Part shown: positions 1 through 6,146 of the stretch, piece after piece
How the letters are laid out: every line of letters begins with the position of its first letter
Position numbering within the stretch: position 1 is the first letter of the stretch
Assembly (NCBI GenBank): GCA_009886035.1
Contig: VFJN01000049.1
Span: 1-46,306, forward strand
DNA from: Actinomycetota bacterium
Lineage (GTDB): Bacteria; Actinomycetota; Acidimicrobiia; Acidimicrobiales; VFJN01
Direction: 5' to 3'
Length of the DNA: 46,306 nucleotides
The notes under the pieces: generated by a model
Databases searched by the model: none
What the model was told of the DNA's origin: nothing
The model's input: the letters and a program-made list of their open reading frames with translations, nothing else
Translations under genes and position numbers: made by a program

Positions 1-116
1 CAAACGTGGGAGGGCCGGTCCGGCCGATCTCCCCAGGTAGACCGCACAGATGGATGGCCACCCCTGAGGCGCAAGCCGAGGGACAGAACCCCGCCTACAA
101 GCCGACTCATCTCACC
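1..116 (+). ncRNA. rnpB: RNase P RNA, 3' end (5' part outside window)
   Basis: This is the 3' third of bacterial class A RNase P RNA, the ribozyme that trims tRNA 5' ends. The window opens inside the gene. The stretch AGATGGATGGCC (48-59) and the strand GGGACAGAACCCCGCCTACA (80-99) match the universally conserved 3' region of the RNA, which includes the 3' strand of helix P4. The match continues to GCCGACTCA. A strong Rho-independent terminator follows at once. The gene's 5' two-thirds cannot be seen, so integrity is assumed. A second, truncated copy of the same region lies at about 2435-2629. Confidence 0.88.
79..109 (+). repeat. 31-bp direct repeat, left copy (putative attL core)
   Basis: Bases 79-109, inside the rnpB 3' end, are identical to 2594-2624. 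The repeat starts AGGGACAGAACCCC and ends GCCGACTCA. Flanking rnpB sequence differs between the two copies, so identity is confined to this block. A tyrosine-recombinase gene lies about 100 bp inside the left copy. The pattern matches an attL/attR pair. Part of the identity could simply reflect functional conservation of P4 and the 3' strand. Confidence 0.6.
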
Positions 117-158
117 GGGGTCTGGCCAGGATGAAAGTCCTGGTCAGGCCCCACTTTT
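117..158 (+). terminator. Rho-independent terminator after rnpB
   Basis: A 15-bp stem pairs 117-131 with 138-152 (two G-U pairs, no mismatch) around a 6-nt loop TGAAAG. It is followed by ACTTTT at 153-158. It sits directly after the mature rnpB 3' end and should end its transcript before the recombinase gene at 207. The second rnpB fragment has no such terminator behind it. Confidence 0.9.
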
Positions 159-206
159 CGCAGGACAGAACTCCACGATCCGCTGATCAGCAGGAGTCTT
201 GTCCCC

Positions 207-890
207 ATGAAGTCCACCACCGCCGACCGGAATACGGCACTCGCCGTTGAGTTCCTCGCCTGGCAGCAGAAGCGAAATCGGGCCTACAACACCCTCGTCG
301 TCTACACCGACGTACTGAACAAACTCCTGGCGTGGATCGGCGATACCCCGCTGGCGGTGGTGTCGACGACAACGTTGGAGCGGTTCGTCGAGCGGCCGAG
401 GGCACGTCGACGACCAGCCCATGCCCGAGGCCAGGTGATCGAGGGCGCACCGGCGACCCGGCGGCGAGACATCACCGTCATCCGCTCCTTCTACAAGTAC
501 CTAACCGAGCGCGGCTTGGTGGCGACCAATCCGGCCCTCCTACTAATCCCGCAGCAAGTCCACAACATCGCGCCCAAGGCCATCGACGACGCCCTCTGGC
601 GGGCTGTGTGGTGCCATAGGAGCCTCGACAGCACCGAACGGACGGTCCTGGCGCTCGGGTGCTTCTGCGGCCTTCGTCGTCAGGAACTCGTCGACCTCAC
701 CGCAAGCCACTTCGATCTGGGCGGCCATCATCTGGTGGAGTTCAAGCGGAAGGGAGGCAACAACGCATCGTTCCCCTATGGGTCAGCGATCCGCCTCATC
801 GCTGAACGACTCCCCCAACTCGTACCAGAGTATGATCCCGTCCGACGGAACCGGCGACAGAGGTGCATCAGTGACAACCGAACTCGTTGA
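207..890 (+). pseudogene. Tyrosine recombinase/integrase, C-terminally truncated
   Basis: A 227-aa phage-type tyrosine recombinase. Residues about 10-110 look like the SAM-like core-binding domain. Residues 130-190 open the catalytic domain, with the first catalytic Arg in CGLRRQELVDL and a beta-strand Lys in EFKRKGGNN. The protein then stops. The HxxR box, the His/Trp and the nucleophilic Tyr (normally another 80-100 aa) are absent, and the other forward frames are taken by the next gene. AGGAG at 192-196 supports the ATG at 207. The protein should be unable to cleave DNA and is probably a decayed integrase of the element inserted in rnpB. A regulatory role for the remaining DNA-binding part cannot be excluded. 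Confidence 0.75.
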
Positions 891-1563
891 GGCACTTAGG
901 GGACCAGCGAGTTTCGCTTGGGACATCGCCCGTACGAACTTCAGGGAACTCGTCAAGAAGAACGATGGTCGGCGAGCCTCCAAGCAGTTGACCTTCAGAG
1001 ATGTCGCACCCACCTACGGGGCCGTGTACGGCTCATTCGTGGCGTGTGCCAACGTGCTGCCCGAGGTCGAGGCGATTCTCGGGGTGCCGAAGGACATGGT
1101 GTTTCAGACGCTCGCGGAGGTTGTGACCTCCAACCCGATCACCTGGCTCAACATCGAGATTCCTCCCCGCCCCAATCTGGCGATCGACGCGTGTCGTTTC
1201 TCCTACCAGGCGTTGTGGGGTGCAACTTCCAAGGATCAGACCAGCGGCAACCTAAACCTGACAGAGGCGTGCGTGCCGATCGACGGCTCGGTAGGAACCA
1301 CCGTTGTGCTGGGTGGCGTCCTCGTTTGGCCAAACGTTCTGATCGCCGTCCGGGACTTCGCGGGCACCCTCGGCACCGAGCAGCAAATCAAACGACTCGC
1401 CGCAGAACAATCAGCCAGGTCAGCCGTCGCCCCCGGTCCCCCGACTTCCGAATCGACTTCGAACTTGGCTGACCAGATTCGAGAACTCGGCAAGTTGCGC
1501 GACGAGGGCCTCATCAGTGAGGCGGAGTTCGCTCAACAGAAGGCTCGCATCCTCGCCTCGTAG
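871..1563 (+). CDS. SHOCT-domain protein of unknown function
   Basis: A 230-aa protein read from GTG 871, which has AGAGG about 8 nt upstream and overlaps the recombinase end by 20 bp. An in-frame ATG at 778 would run through recombinase sequence and is less likely. The C-terminal 30 residues (LADQIRELGKLRDEGLISEA, then EFAQQKARIL) are a classic SHOCT module, a short helical hairpin found at the ends of many envelope and mobile-element proteins and thought to mediate oligomerisation. The N-terminal 180 residues match no family I recognise and show no signal peptide or membrane helix. It is probably island cargo. The overlap with the truncated recombinase suggests a deletion joined the two. 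Confidence 0.7.
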   Translation: MTTELVEALRGPASFAWDIARTNFRELVKKNDGRRASKQLTFRDVAPTYGAVYGSFVACANVLPEVEAILGVPKDMVFQTLAEVVTSNPITWLNIEIPPRPNLAIDACRFSYQALWGATSKDQTSGNLNLTEACVPIDGSVGTTVVLGGVLVWPNVLIAVRDFAGTLGTEQQIKRLAAEQSARSAVAPGPPTSESTSNLADQIRELGKLRDEGLISEAEFAQQKARILAS

Positions 1564-1581
1564 CCCTCTAGTGAGGAGTCA

Positions 1582-1959
1582 CTACTTGGACTTCCACGGC
1601 TTCCGCTCGCCCGCCAGGGGGTTGGCCATCATGGCGTTCTGCATGATGGCGGAGATGACCCACGGGTGATTGGCGTTGTAGGTCGCCATGTAGTGCCGAT
1701 ACCAGTCGGACGGAATCGAAAGACCCCGACGCGCTTTCGTCGTTGGCGCACCCGCACGCTTCGAACGGTCCATCGCACTTCTGGCAAGCACAACGACGAC
1801 GTTGTTCAGCATCGCCATAAGGGGCCGATCAGCCGGTCCCAGCGACGTGACGTTGGCCGTGAGCATCTCGCGATCATCCGTGTCGAGGGGCTGGCCCTGG
1901 CGCTCCGCCTCGACGCATACGGCCTCGATCATCCACTGTGCTGACTCGTCGGCTGTCAT
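1582..1959 (-). CDS. Hypothetical protein, 125 aa (island cargo)
   Basis: Start ATG 1959 is preceded by AGGAG with a 5-nt spacer, which decides it over in-frame ATGs further upstream. The protein begins MTADESAQWMIEAV, is soluble and mixed-charge, and has a hydrophobic helix MAMLNNVVVVLAR near residues 48-60 that is too short and amphipathic for a clear membrane segment. The Trp/Met-rich C-terminus ends with a basic KPWKSK tail. It resembles no family I know. It converges on the SHOCT gene with an 18-bp gap and lies inside the region bounded by the two rnpB copies. Confidence 0.6.
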   Translation of the reverse strand: MTADESAQWMIEAVCVEAERQGQPLDTDDREMLTANVTSLGPADRPLMAMLNNVVVVLARSAMDRSKRAGAPTTKARRGLSIPSDWYRHYMATYNANHPWVISAIMQNAMMANPLAGERKPWKSK

Positions 1960-2200
1960 CGCTTCTCCTGTGGTTCCGTCGGATACTGCCGTCCACTGCC
2001 GCCAGGAGTGCATCGCGTCCACGACCGCACCCCCCTAACTAACGCCTGCGCCGCCGTTTGGCCAACGCAGACATCGTGGCCGTCTCGGCCACTCTACGAG
2101 ATGGGGAGCGACACCTGCGGCGAGCCGTTCCGGACAACTTGTCCGAGGCTGTTGTTACCTTCGGCGCCGCGTCGGCTTGCAACACCGAAGGAGGTGCCCG

Positions 2201-2395
2201 GTGCCCGAAAGTGAGGTGCCCGGCACCCAATCGAATCCGATCCTGGACATTGCGTCCTTCGCCGCATCATTCGTCCTGTCGCTCTCTCGGACGAGTGTTC
2301 TGTACCCCCGCTGGGTTATCTTCCACAGTGTTCTGTCCCGCGAATCGGAGCCTCGGATCACCAATCATGGTGTTGTTCTGACCCATTCCATCTGA
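2201..2395 (+). CDS. Possible 64-aa small protein with very strong RBS
   Basis: AAGGAGGT at 2188-2195, with a 5-nt spacer before GTG 2201, is the best Shine-Dalgarno in the window. The frame stays open for 64 codons (starting VPESEVPGTQSNPILDI, ending GVVLTHSI). No family is recognised and composition is not clearly protein-like. The frame overlaps the GTTCTG motif array, so it may be fortuitous or the remnant of a small island gene such as a directionality factor. Confidence 0.25.
   Translation: MPESEVPGTQSNPILDIASFAASFVLSLSRTSVLYPRWVIFHSVLSRESEPRITNHGVVLTHSI
2297..2383. promoter_or_regulatory. Array of inverted GGACAGAAC-like motifs (putative recombinase sites)
   Basis: GTTCTGTAC (2297-2305), GTTCTGTCC (2330-2338) and GTTCTGACC (2375-2383) are reverse-strand versions of GKACAGAAC. 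The forward form appears at the other island end as GGACAGAACT (163-172) and inside both 31-bp repeat cores as GGACAGAACC (81-90, 2596-2605). The first two lie 33 bp apart and share a preceding AGT. Inverted copies inside both ends are what arm-type sites of a tyrosine recombinase would look like. Function is inferred. Confidence 0.4.
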
Positions 2396-2434
2396 CCCAC
2401 TGAGCGGCCCGCTGCACGGGTTTTCGCCCGTTGC

Positions 2435-2629
2435 GAAGCGCACCAGCAGTCGGAGCGATCCGGCTGGCTTGGCAACCCCCACCAGGAGCAAGGCCAAACA
2501 GAGGGCAGGGCTGCCCGTCCGCCCCTCGCAAGGGGGACCCTCAGGTAGGCCGCATAGATGGATGGTCACCGAACTGGATACCCGTAAGGGTCCAGGGACA
2601 GAACCCCGCCTACAAGCCGACTCACCGTC
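2435..2629 (+). pseudogene. Truncated RNase P RNA copy (rnpB 3' fragment)
   Basis: The sequence matches the 3' half of class A RNase P RNA: CACCAGGAGCAAGGCCAAAC (2480-2499), CAGGTAGGCCGCA, AGATGGATGG and GGGACAGAACCCCGCCTACA in the right order. No 5' half (the GGAAAGTCCGGGC region) is present upstream, so it cannot be a working ribozyme. Variable helices between the conserved blocks differ clearly from the copy at 1-116, so it is a different allele, not a recent tandem duplication. No terminator follows. Confidence 0.75.
2594..2624 (+). repeat. 31-bp direct repeat, right copy (putative attR core)
   Basis: Identical over 31 bp to 79-109. It ends the truncated rnpB copy and marks the probable right boundary of the integrated element. 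Chromosomal genes resume with the glycosidase at 2799. Confidence 0.6.
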
Positions 2630-2798
2630 ACCACCAGCCTGACGAGGGAAAACGCCTTGAGCACCTCGCCCTGGGATACGCCGAGGCACAGGAAGCTCCG
2701 CCAACTACCCACTCAGGTGTCCCGAGCCCTCCGGCAGATCCTAAGGTCAACCAGGGTCGGCTCGTCGCCCCCCGTGTTCTTCCTACCGCCTTCGAAAG

Positions 2799-3977
2799 AT
2801 GACCATGACCTTGTTCCCCGACTTCGCGATCGCCTGTGGCGAGGAGGGCTCGGATCCGACCGTCCTGCACGATGGCGCGGTCGTACGCGTGGACGAGTTC
2901 GCGGCGAGCGGCCATTTCGATCATCAAGACAATGACCTGGCGGCGGTACGCGACCTCGGGGTGAAGATCTGGCGCTACGGCATGCCCTGGCGCCTCACCG
3001 AACCTGAACCCGGCCGCTACGACTGGACGCTTTGGGATCACGCCCTTGAGTCGTGCTCCCGCCATGGGTTGGTGCCCGTGATCGATCTCTGCCACTTCGG
3101 GCTCCCCGACCACTACCAGGGGTTCTGCGACTCGGCCTGGGTAGAAGGCTTTGGCCGCTACGTCGATGCCTTCGTCGCTCGCTATCCCGACCCACTGTTT
3201 TTCACGCCGGTGAACGAGCCGATGATCACCGCGATGTCATCCGGGTTCCTCGGGGCCTGGAACGACCGGCGGACCTCGCGAGCCGACTACATGACCGCCC
3301 TGGCCCATGTGACCCTGGCCAACCTCGAGGCACTCGCCCGGATCAACGCCGATCGGCCCGCATGGTGGATCGGCGCCGAAGGCTTTGGCTGCCACATCGC
3401 GGTGACCCCCGACGACGAGCCCGCCGCCGAACAGGCACGGGCCCTCCAACAGCTCGTGTGGGACCTGCACTTTGGCGTAACCCCGCGGCCCGAGGTCGCC
3501 GACGTGGATCTCGTCGACCCGACGATCCTCGGGCGCATCGCCAGCCTCGCCGGTCCCACCGAACGGGTCGTGGCCGGGCATGACTTCTACCCCGTGAGCG
3601 TCACGGTCCACGGCCACCGGGCCGACCCGCTCACCATCGACGAACGCATCGCGGCCTACGAACGAGAAGCCACCGCCTGGTATGCGCGCTATCGACGCCC
3701 GTTCTGGGTGGCCGAGACCTCCAACCTCGGACTCGATGTCGCCGACGGTCCGGTCTGGCTCGACAAACTCGTGGCCGCGCTCGACCGCCTGCGCGCCAAC
3801 GGCCTCCCCGTGCACGGCCTGTGCTGGTACAGCCGGGGCGACCAGTACGACTGGCACACCATGTTGACCCGACCGGTCGGCGAGATCACCGAGGTCGGCC
3901 TCTTCGACGCCAGCCGCCGGGCCCGTCCCGTCGCCACCGCTTACGCCCGGCTGGCCGCCGAACGCTCAGCAGACTGA
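2799..3977 (+). CDS. GH1-like (clan GH-A) glycoside hydrolase
   Basis: A 392-aa cytoplasmic TIM-barrel glycosidase; no signal peptide is visible. WRYGMPWRLTEPEPGRYDW (58-76) is the beta-2/beta-3 region typical of beta-glucosidase-like enzymes. FFTPVNEP (134-141) carries the general acid/base Glu140. WVAETSN (303-309) carries the likely nucleophile Glu306, in place of the canonical ITENG of family GH1. The C-terminal GLCWYSRGDQYDW resembles the aglycone-side Trp motif. It is shorter than classical GH1 enzymes (about 450 aa) and closer to the GH1-like domains seen beside sugar-nucleotide reductases. Substrate is unknown. It is a single gene to the right of the rnpB repeat. Confidence 0.75.
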   Translation: MTMTLFPDFAIACGEEGSDPTVLHDGAVVRVDEFAASGHFDHQDNDLAAVRDLGVKIWRYGMPWRLTEPEPGRYDWTLWDHALESCSRHGLVPVIDLCHFGLPDHYQGFCDSAWVEGFGRYVDAFVARYPDPLFFTPVNEPMITAMSSGFLGAWNDRRTSRADYMTALAHVTLANLEALARINADRPAWWIGAEGFGCHIAVTPDDEPAAEQARALQQLVWDLHFGVTPRPEVADVDLVDPTILGRIASLAGPTERVVAGHDFYPVSVTVHGHRADPLTIDERIAAYEREATAWYARYRRPFWVAETSNLGLDVADGPVWLDKLVAALDRLRANGLPVHGLCWYSRGDQYDWHTMLTRPVGEITEVGLFDASRRARPVATAYARLAAERSAD

Positions 3978-4315
3978 ATCCGCCGCGCTCGGATGCGGAT
4001 GATGACCAGCGTTGGCGGACGTCCTCAGCACGGCGCCAAACCGTCGACGGTCAGCGCGAGCCCTCGGGAGGACGGGTGGTAGGTGACCCCAAGATTCACA
4101 AATTCGTAGCGCCACCAAGAGGCCGCTCTGCTTCTCCCTCGCTTATGAGGAGAGCGAGGAAGAAGCAGAAACGACGTGCCCTGAGGGTTGCCGATGACGC
4201 ACCCAGCCGCCAGAGTCGTTCGGCCTAATTTGGGGGTGGAGGGACCGGCCGCCGTTGAGACCGGCCTCGTGCGCCCCGTCCCCCCTTTGCCTAGGCGGGT
4301 GGGCCCCTGCGCTGA
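3978..4315. other. Gene-free stretch between glycosidase and phosphatase
   Basis: This 338-bp region lies between convergent genes. No reading frame in it looks like a protein. Its one notable element is the long hairpin at 4128-4168. The A/T-richer stretch AAGATTCACAAATTC near 4091-4105 stands out from the surrounding GC but does not form a recognisable promoter. Confidence 0.5.
4128..4168. repeat. 16-bp near-perfect inverted repeat (large hairpin)
   Basis: CTGCTTCTCCCTCGCT (4128-4143) pairs with AGCGAGGAAGAAGCAG (4153-4168), with one C-A mismatch and a 9-nt loop TATGAGGAG. No T-tract follows on either strand. It lies between two converging genes and may be a bidirectional transcription stop typical of high-GC genomes, or a remnant of a small repeat element. 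Confidence 0.6.
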
Positions 4316-4891
4316 TCAGCGACCTTCCAAATGGGCCGTATCGTTGAACCCCTGGAGCGACACTCGGGGCGAGGTGGCCACCCTCGTAATGGAGGCCGGA
4401 GCCACGAACGATCGCCACGCCACATCGTCGCCCACCCCCAACGCCCAGGCCATGGCCGCCTTGATGGGCGATACGTGGGTGACCACCACCACATCCGAGC
4501 CCGCCGCCGACGCCGCGAGATCTTCCGCCGCCGCTCGCACCCGTACCCCTAGTTGGGCCAGGGATTCCCCTCCCCCGGGACGAAAGTTGATGTCGGCCTG
4601 CCAGGTGGCCCATACGGCCGGGGGAACCTCGGCGAGTGGGGTGCCATCGAGCGTGCCGTAATCCAACTCGATCCAGCGCTCATCGATCTCCACCGGAAGG
4701 CCAAAGACCGCCGCCGTCTCCTGCGCCCGTCGGAGAGGGCTCGCCACCACCCGGGCCACACCGGGAAGCGCCACCGCCAGGGCCGCAGCCTGGCGTTGCC
4801 CCAGGGCATCGAGGCCCGGATCGATCCGGCGCCCCTGCAAAAGCCCCGACGCGTTGGCCTCGGTGCGACCGTGACGAAGGATGATCAGCAT
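4316..4891 (-). CDS. Histidine phosphatase family protein
   Basis: A 191-aa phosphoglycerate-mutase-like (histidine phosphatase superfamily) enzyme. MLIILRHGRTEAN carries the phospho-accepting His7 in the RHG motif. SPLRRAQETA is the second phosphate-binding motif, IELDYGTLDG carries the acid, and VVVTHVSPIKA carries the second His. Start ATG 4891 has GAAGGA just upstream; an in-frame ATG at 5023 lies inside the upstream gene and is rejected. It is the last gene of a leftward set with the zinc-ribbon protein and a membrane protein. In mycobacteria the zinc-ribbon protein gene neighbours an RNase H/phosphatase fusion (Rv2229c-Rv2228c). Here only the phosphatase part is present. Substrate is unknown. 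Confidence 0.85.
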   Translation of the reverse strand: MLIILRHGRTEANASGLLQGRRIDPGLDALGQRQAAALAVALPGVARVVASPLRRAQETAAVFGLPVEIDERWIELDYGTLDGTPLAEVPPAVWATWQADINFRPGGGESLAQLGVRVRAAAEDLAASAAGSDVVVVTHVSPIKAAMAWALGVGDDVAWRSFVAPASITRVATSPRVSLQGFNDTAHLEGR

Positions 4892-4898
4892 GGGTCCT

Positions 4899-5390
4899 TC
4901 ACCACGGTGGAACGATGTCTCGGCCAACCTGACCGGAGCGCAGAAACACCCGCCGGCGCGCCGGTTCCTCCAGACGGAACCGGTGGTACCCCCAGGCACA
5001 GGCCGCCAACCCCACCAATTCAAACATCCCGTTCAGAGCCAACCCCCGGCCCCCCTCCGCCAGGGAAGCGGTCGACCACGCGCCGCCGAAGAACGGCCAC
5101 CAGAACGCCTGCGTGTCGGCCCAGGCCCCGTCGAGCACCAGATGAAGCAGCATCCCAATCGGCAGACCCAGCCAGCGCCGCTGTCGCCGCCGCTGGCCCC
5201 TCGCGCCCAGCATGACCACCACCAGCACGATGGCCGCCCCACTCAGGCTATGAGCCAGGCGCGGCCCCCCCAGAGGAACGTCGGCGAGGGGCACGATGCT
5301 GCCGAGGGCCACCAACCGATAGTCCACCGACGGGCTCCCAAAGACCGCCCACACAATGAGAATCGACGGGCCGACGAACCAGAACAGCAC
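4899..5390 (-). CDS. Small membrane protein, possibly metal-dependent hydrolase-like
   Basis: A 163-aa protein with about four membrane helices, starting LFWFVGPSILIVWAVFG. GTG 5390 lies one base after the upstream stop, implying translational coupling. An ATG at 5447 would overlap the zinc-ribbon domain. Conserved-looking polar residues between the helices (DYR, DVPLGG, AHSLSG, HLVLDGAW) resemble the His/Asp pattern of the LexA-regulated inner-membrane hydrolase family (YdjM/DUF457), though that link is tentative. The last 25 residues are basic. It sits between a zinc-ribbon coiled-coil protein and a histidine phosphatase in one leftward operon. Confidence 0.7.
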   Translation of the reverse strand: MLFWFVGPSILIVWAVFGSPSVDYRLVALGSIVPLADVPLGGPRLAHSLSGAAIVLVVVMLGARGQRRRQRRWLGLPIGMLLHLVLDGAWADTQAFWWPFFGGAWSTASLAEGGRGLALNGMFELVGLAACAWGYHRFRLEEPARRRVFLRSGQVGRDIVPPW

Positions 5391-5391
5391 G

Positions 5392-6105
5392 TCAGCGCGC
5401 CAGGAGGCGACCGCACTCCTCGCAGTGGGCCGTTTCATCAGGGGCAAGTTTCTTCAGGCGATCCACCTCGACCGCCGAGAGCCCGAGGTGACAACCGCCG
5501 CATGACCTCCCCACCAGTCGGGCGATCCCGATGCCGCCACCTTGGGTGCGCAGCGTCTCGTATTCCGTGATCAACTCCGCATCCACACCGCCGGATAGTT
5601 CAGCCCTCTCCGAGCGAAGCTGCCCCAGCTCGCGGTCGATGCTCACCTCGGCCTCAGCGATGGTGGCCCGCAACAACTCCGCCGCCTCATCACCGGCCAC
5701 CTGCGCATCGGCGAGACGAACCAGATCGGCGTCCAGCGGCTCGATCTGCTCCATGAGTTCGAGTTCCTGGTCTTCCAGTTGACTGATCCGCCGTTGGAGC
5801 GCCGCGATCTCCTCCTGCATCGCCTGCAACTCACGGGGATTGGTGACCGATCCGCTGTAGAGCGCCTTGTCGTGCTGGGCGGCCTTGTCGACCAGCGTGG
5901 CGATTCCATCCTCGAGGCGCTGCTGATCTCGGCCCAGGTCATGGCGGCGCCCCTCCACCTCCGCCGCCTCGCGCTCGATGGTCCCCAACGTCACCATCAC
6001 CTTGTCGAGTTCACCCCGGGCCGGCAGGGCAATTCGCCGGTGCACCGCCTGATCGATCTGGGTGTCGTGCTCCTGCACCGACAAGAGAATGTCCCAGCGA
6101 CTCAT
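5392..6105 (-). CDS. C4 zinc-ribbon coiled-coil protein (CT398/Rv2229c type)
   Basis: A 237-aa protein: a long antiparallel coiled coil (about residues 10-180, for example LQAMQEEIAALQRRISQLED) and then a C-terminal zinc ribbon. CGGCHLGLSAVEVDRLKK and HCEECGRLLAR supply the four cysteines as CxxC...CxxC. Members are found across bacteria and are proposed to bind nucleic acid or to bridge FlhA-like and RNase H-linked functions; the role is not established. ATG 6105 (MSRWDILLSVQEHD) fits family starts. ATG 6132 and GTG 6138 are in-frame alternatives with no better ribosome site. It follows the PBP gene in the same direction. Confidence 0.85.
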   Translation of the reverse strand: MSRWDILLSVQEHDTQIDQAVHRRIALPARGELDKVMVTLGTIEREAAEVEGRRHDLGRDQQRLEDGIATLVDKAAQHDKALYSGSVTNPRELQAMQEEIAALQRRISQLEDQELELMEQIEPLDADLVRLADAQVAGDEAAELLRATIAEAEVSIDRELGQLRSERAELSGGVDAELITEYETLRTQGGGIGIARLVGRSCGGCHLGLSAVEVDRLKKLAPDETAHCEECGRLLAR

Positions 6106-6146
6106 CGGTGCGGCTCGTTCATCACCCGCCATCCTCACACATGGCG

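Larger units (their letters stand above)
1960..2434. other. Island right end, mostly non-coding
   Basis: About 475 bp with no convincing conserved gene. It holds three copies of GGTGCCC (2194-2221), the last forming the palindrome GGTGCC-C-GGCACC at 2215-2227. It also holds a possible 64-codon reading frame with a near-perfect Shine-Dalgarno (2201-2395) and three inverted copies of the GGACAGAAC-like motif (2297-2383). A short hairpin ACGGG-TTTTCG-CCCGT lies at 2416-2431, just before similarity to rnpB begins. Confidence 0.5.

Noticed and set aside
877-890. CGAACTCGTTGAG as a LexA box in the island
   Set aside because: The half-sites are too close and the second is GTTG, not GTTC; it also lies inside coding sequence.
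2039-2364. Minus-strand frames of 60-70 codons at the island's right end
   Set aside because: They are Arg-rich low-complexity products with no ribosome site; judged random open frames.
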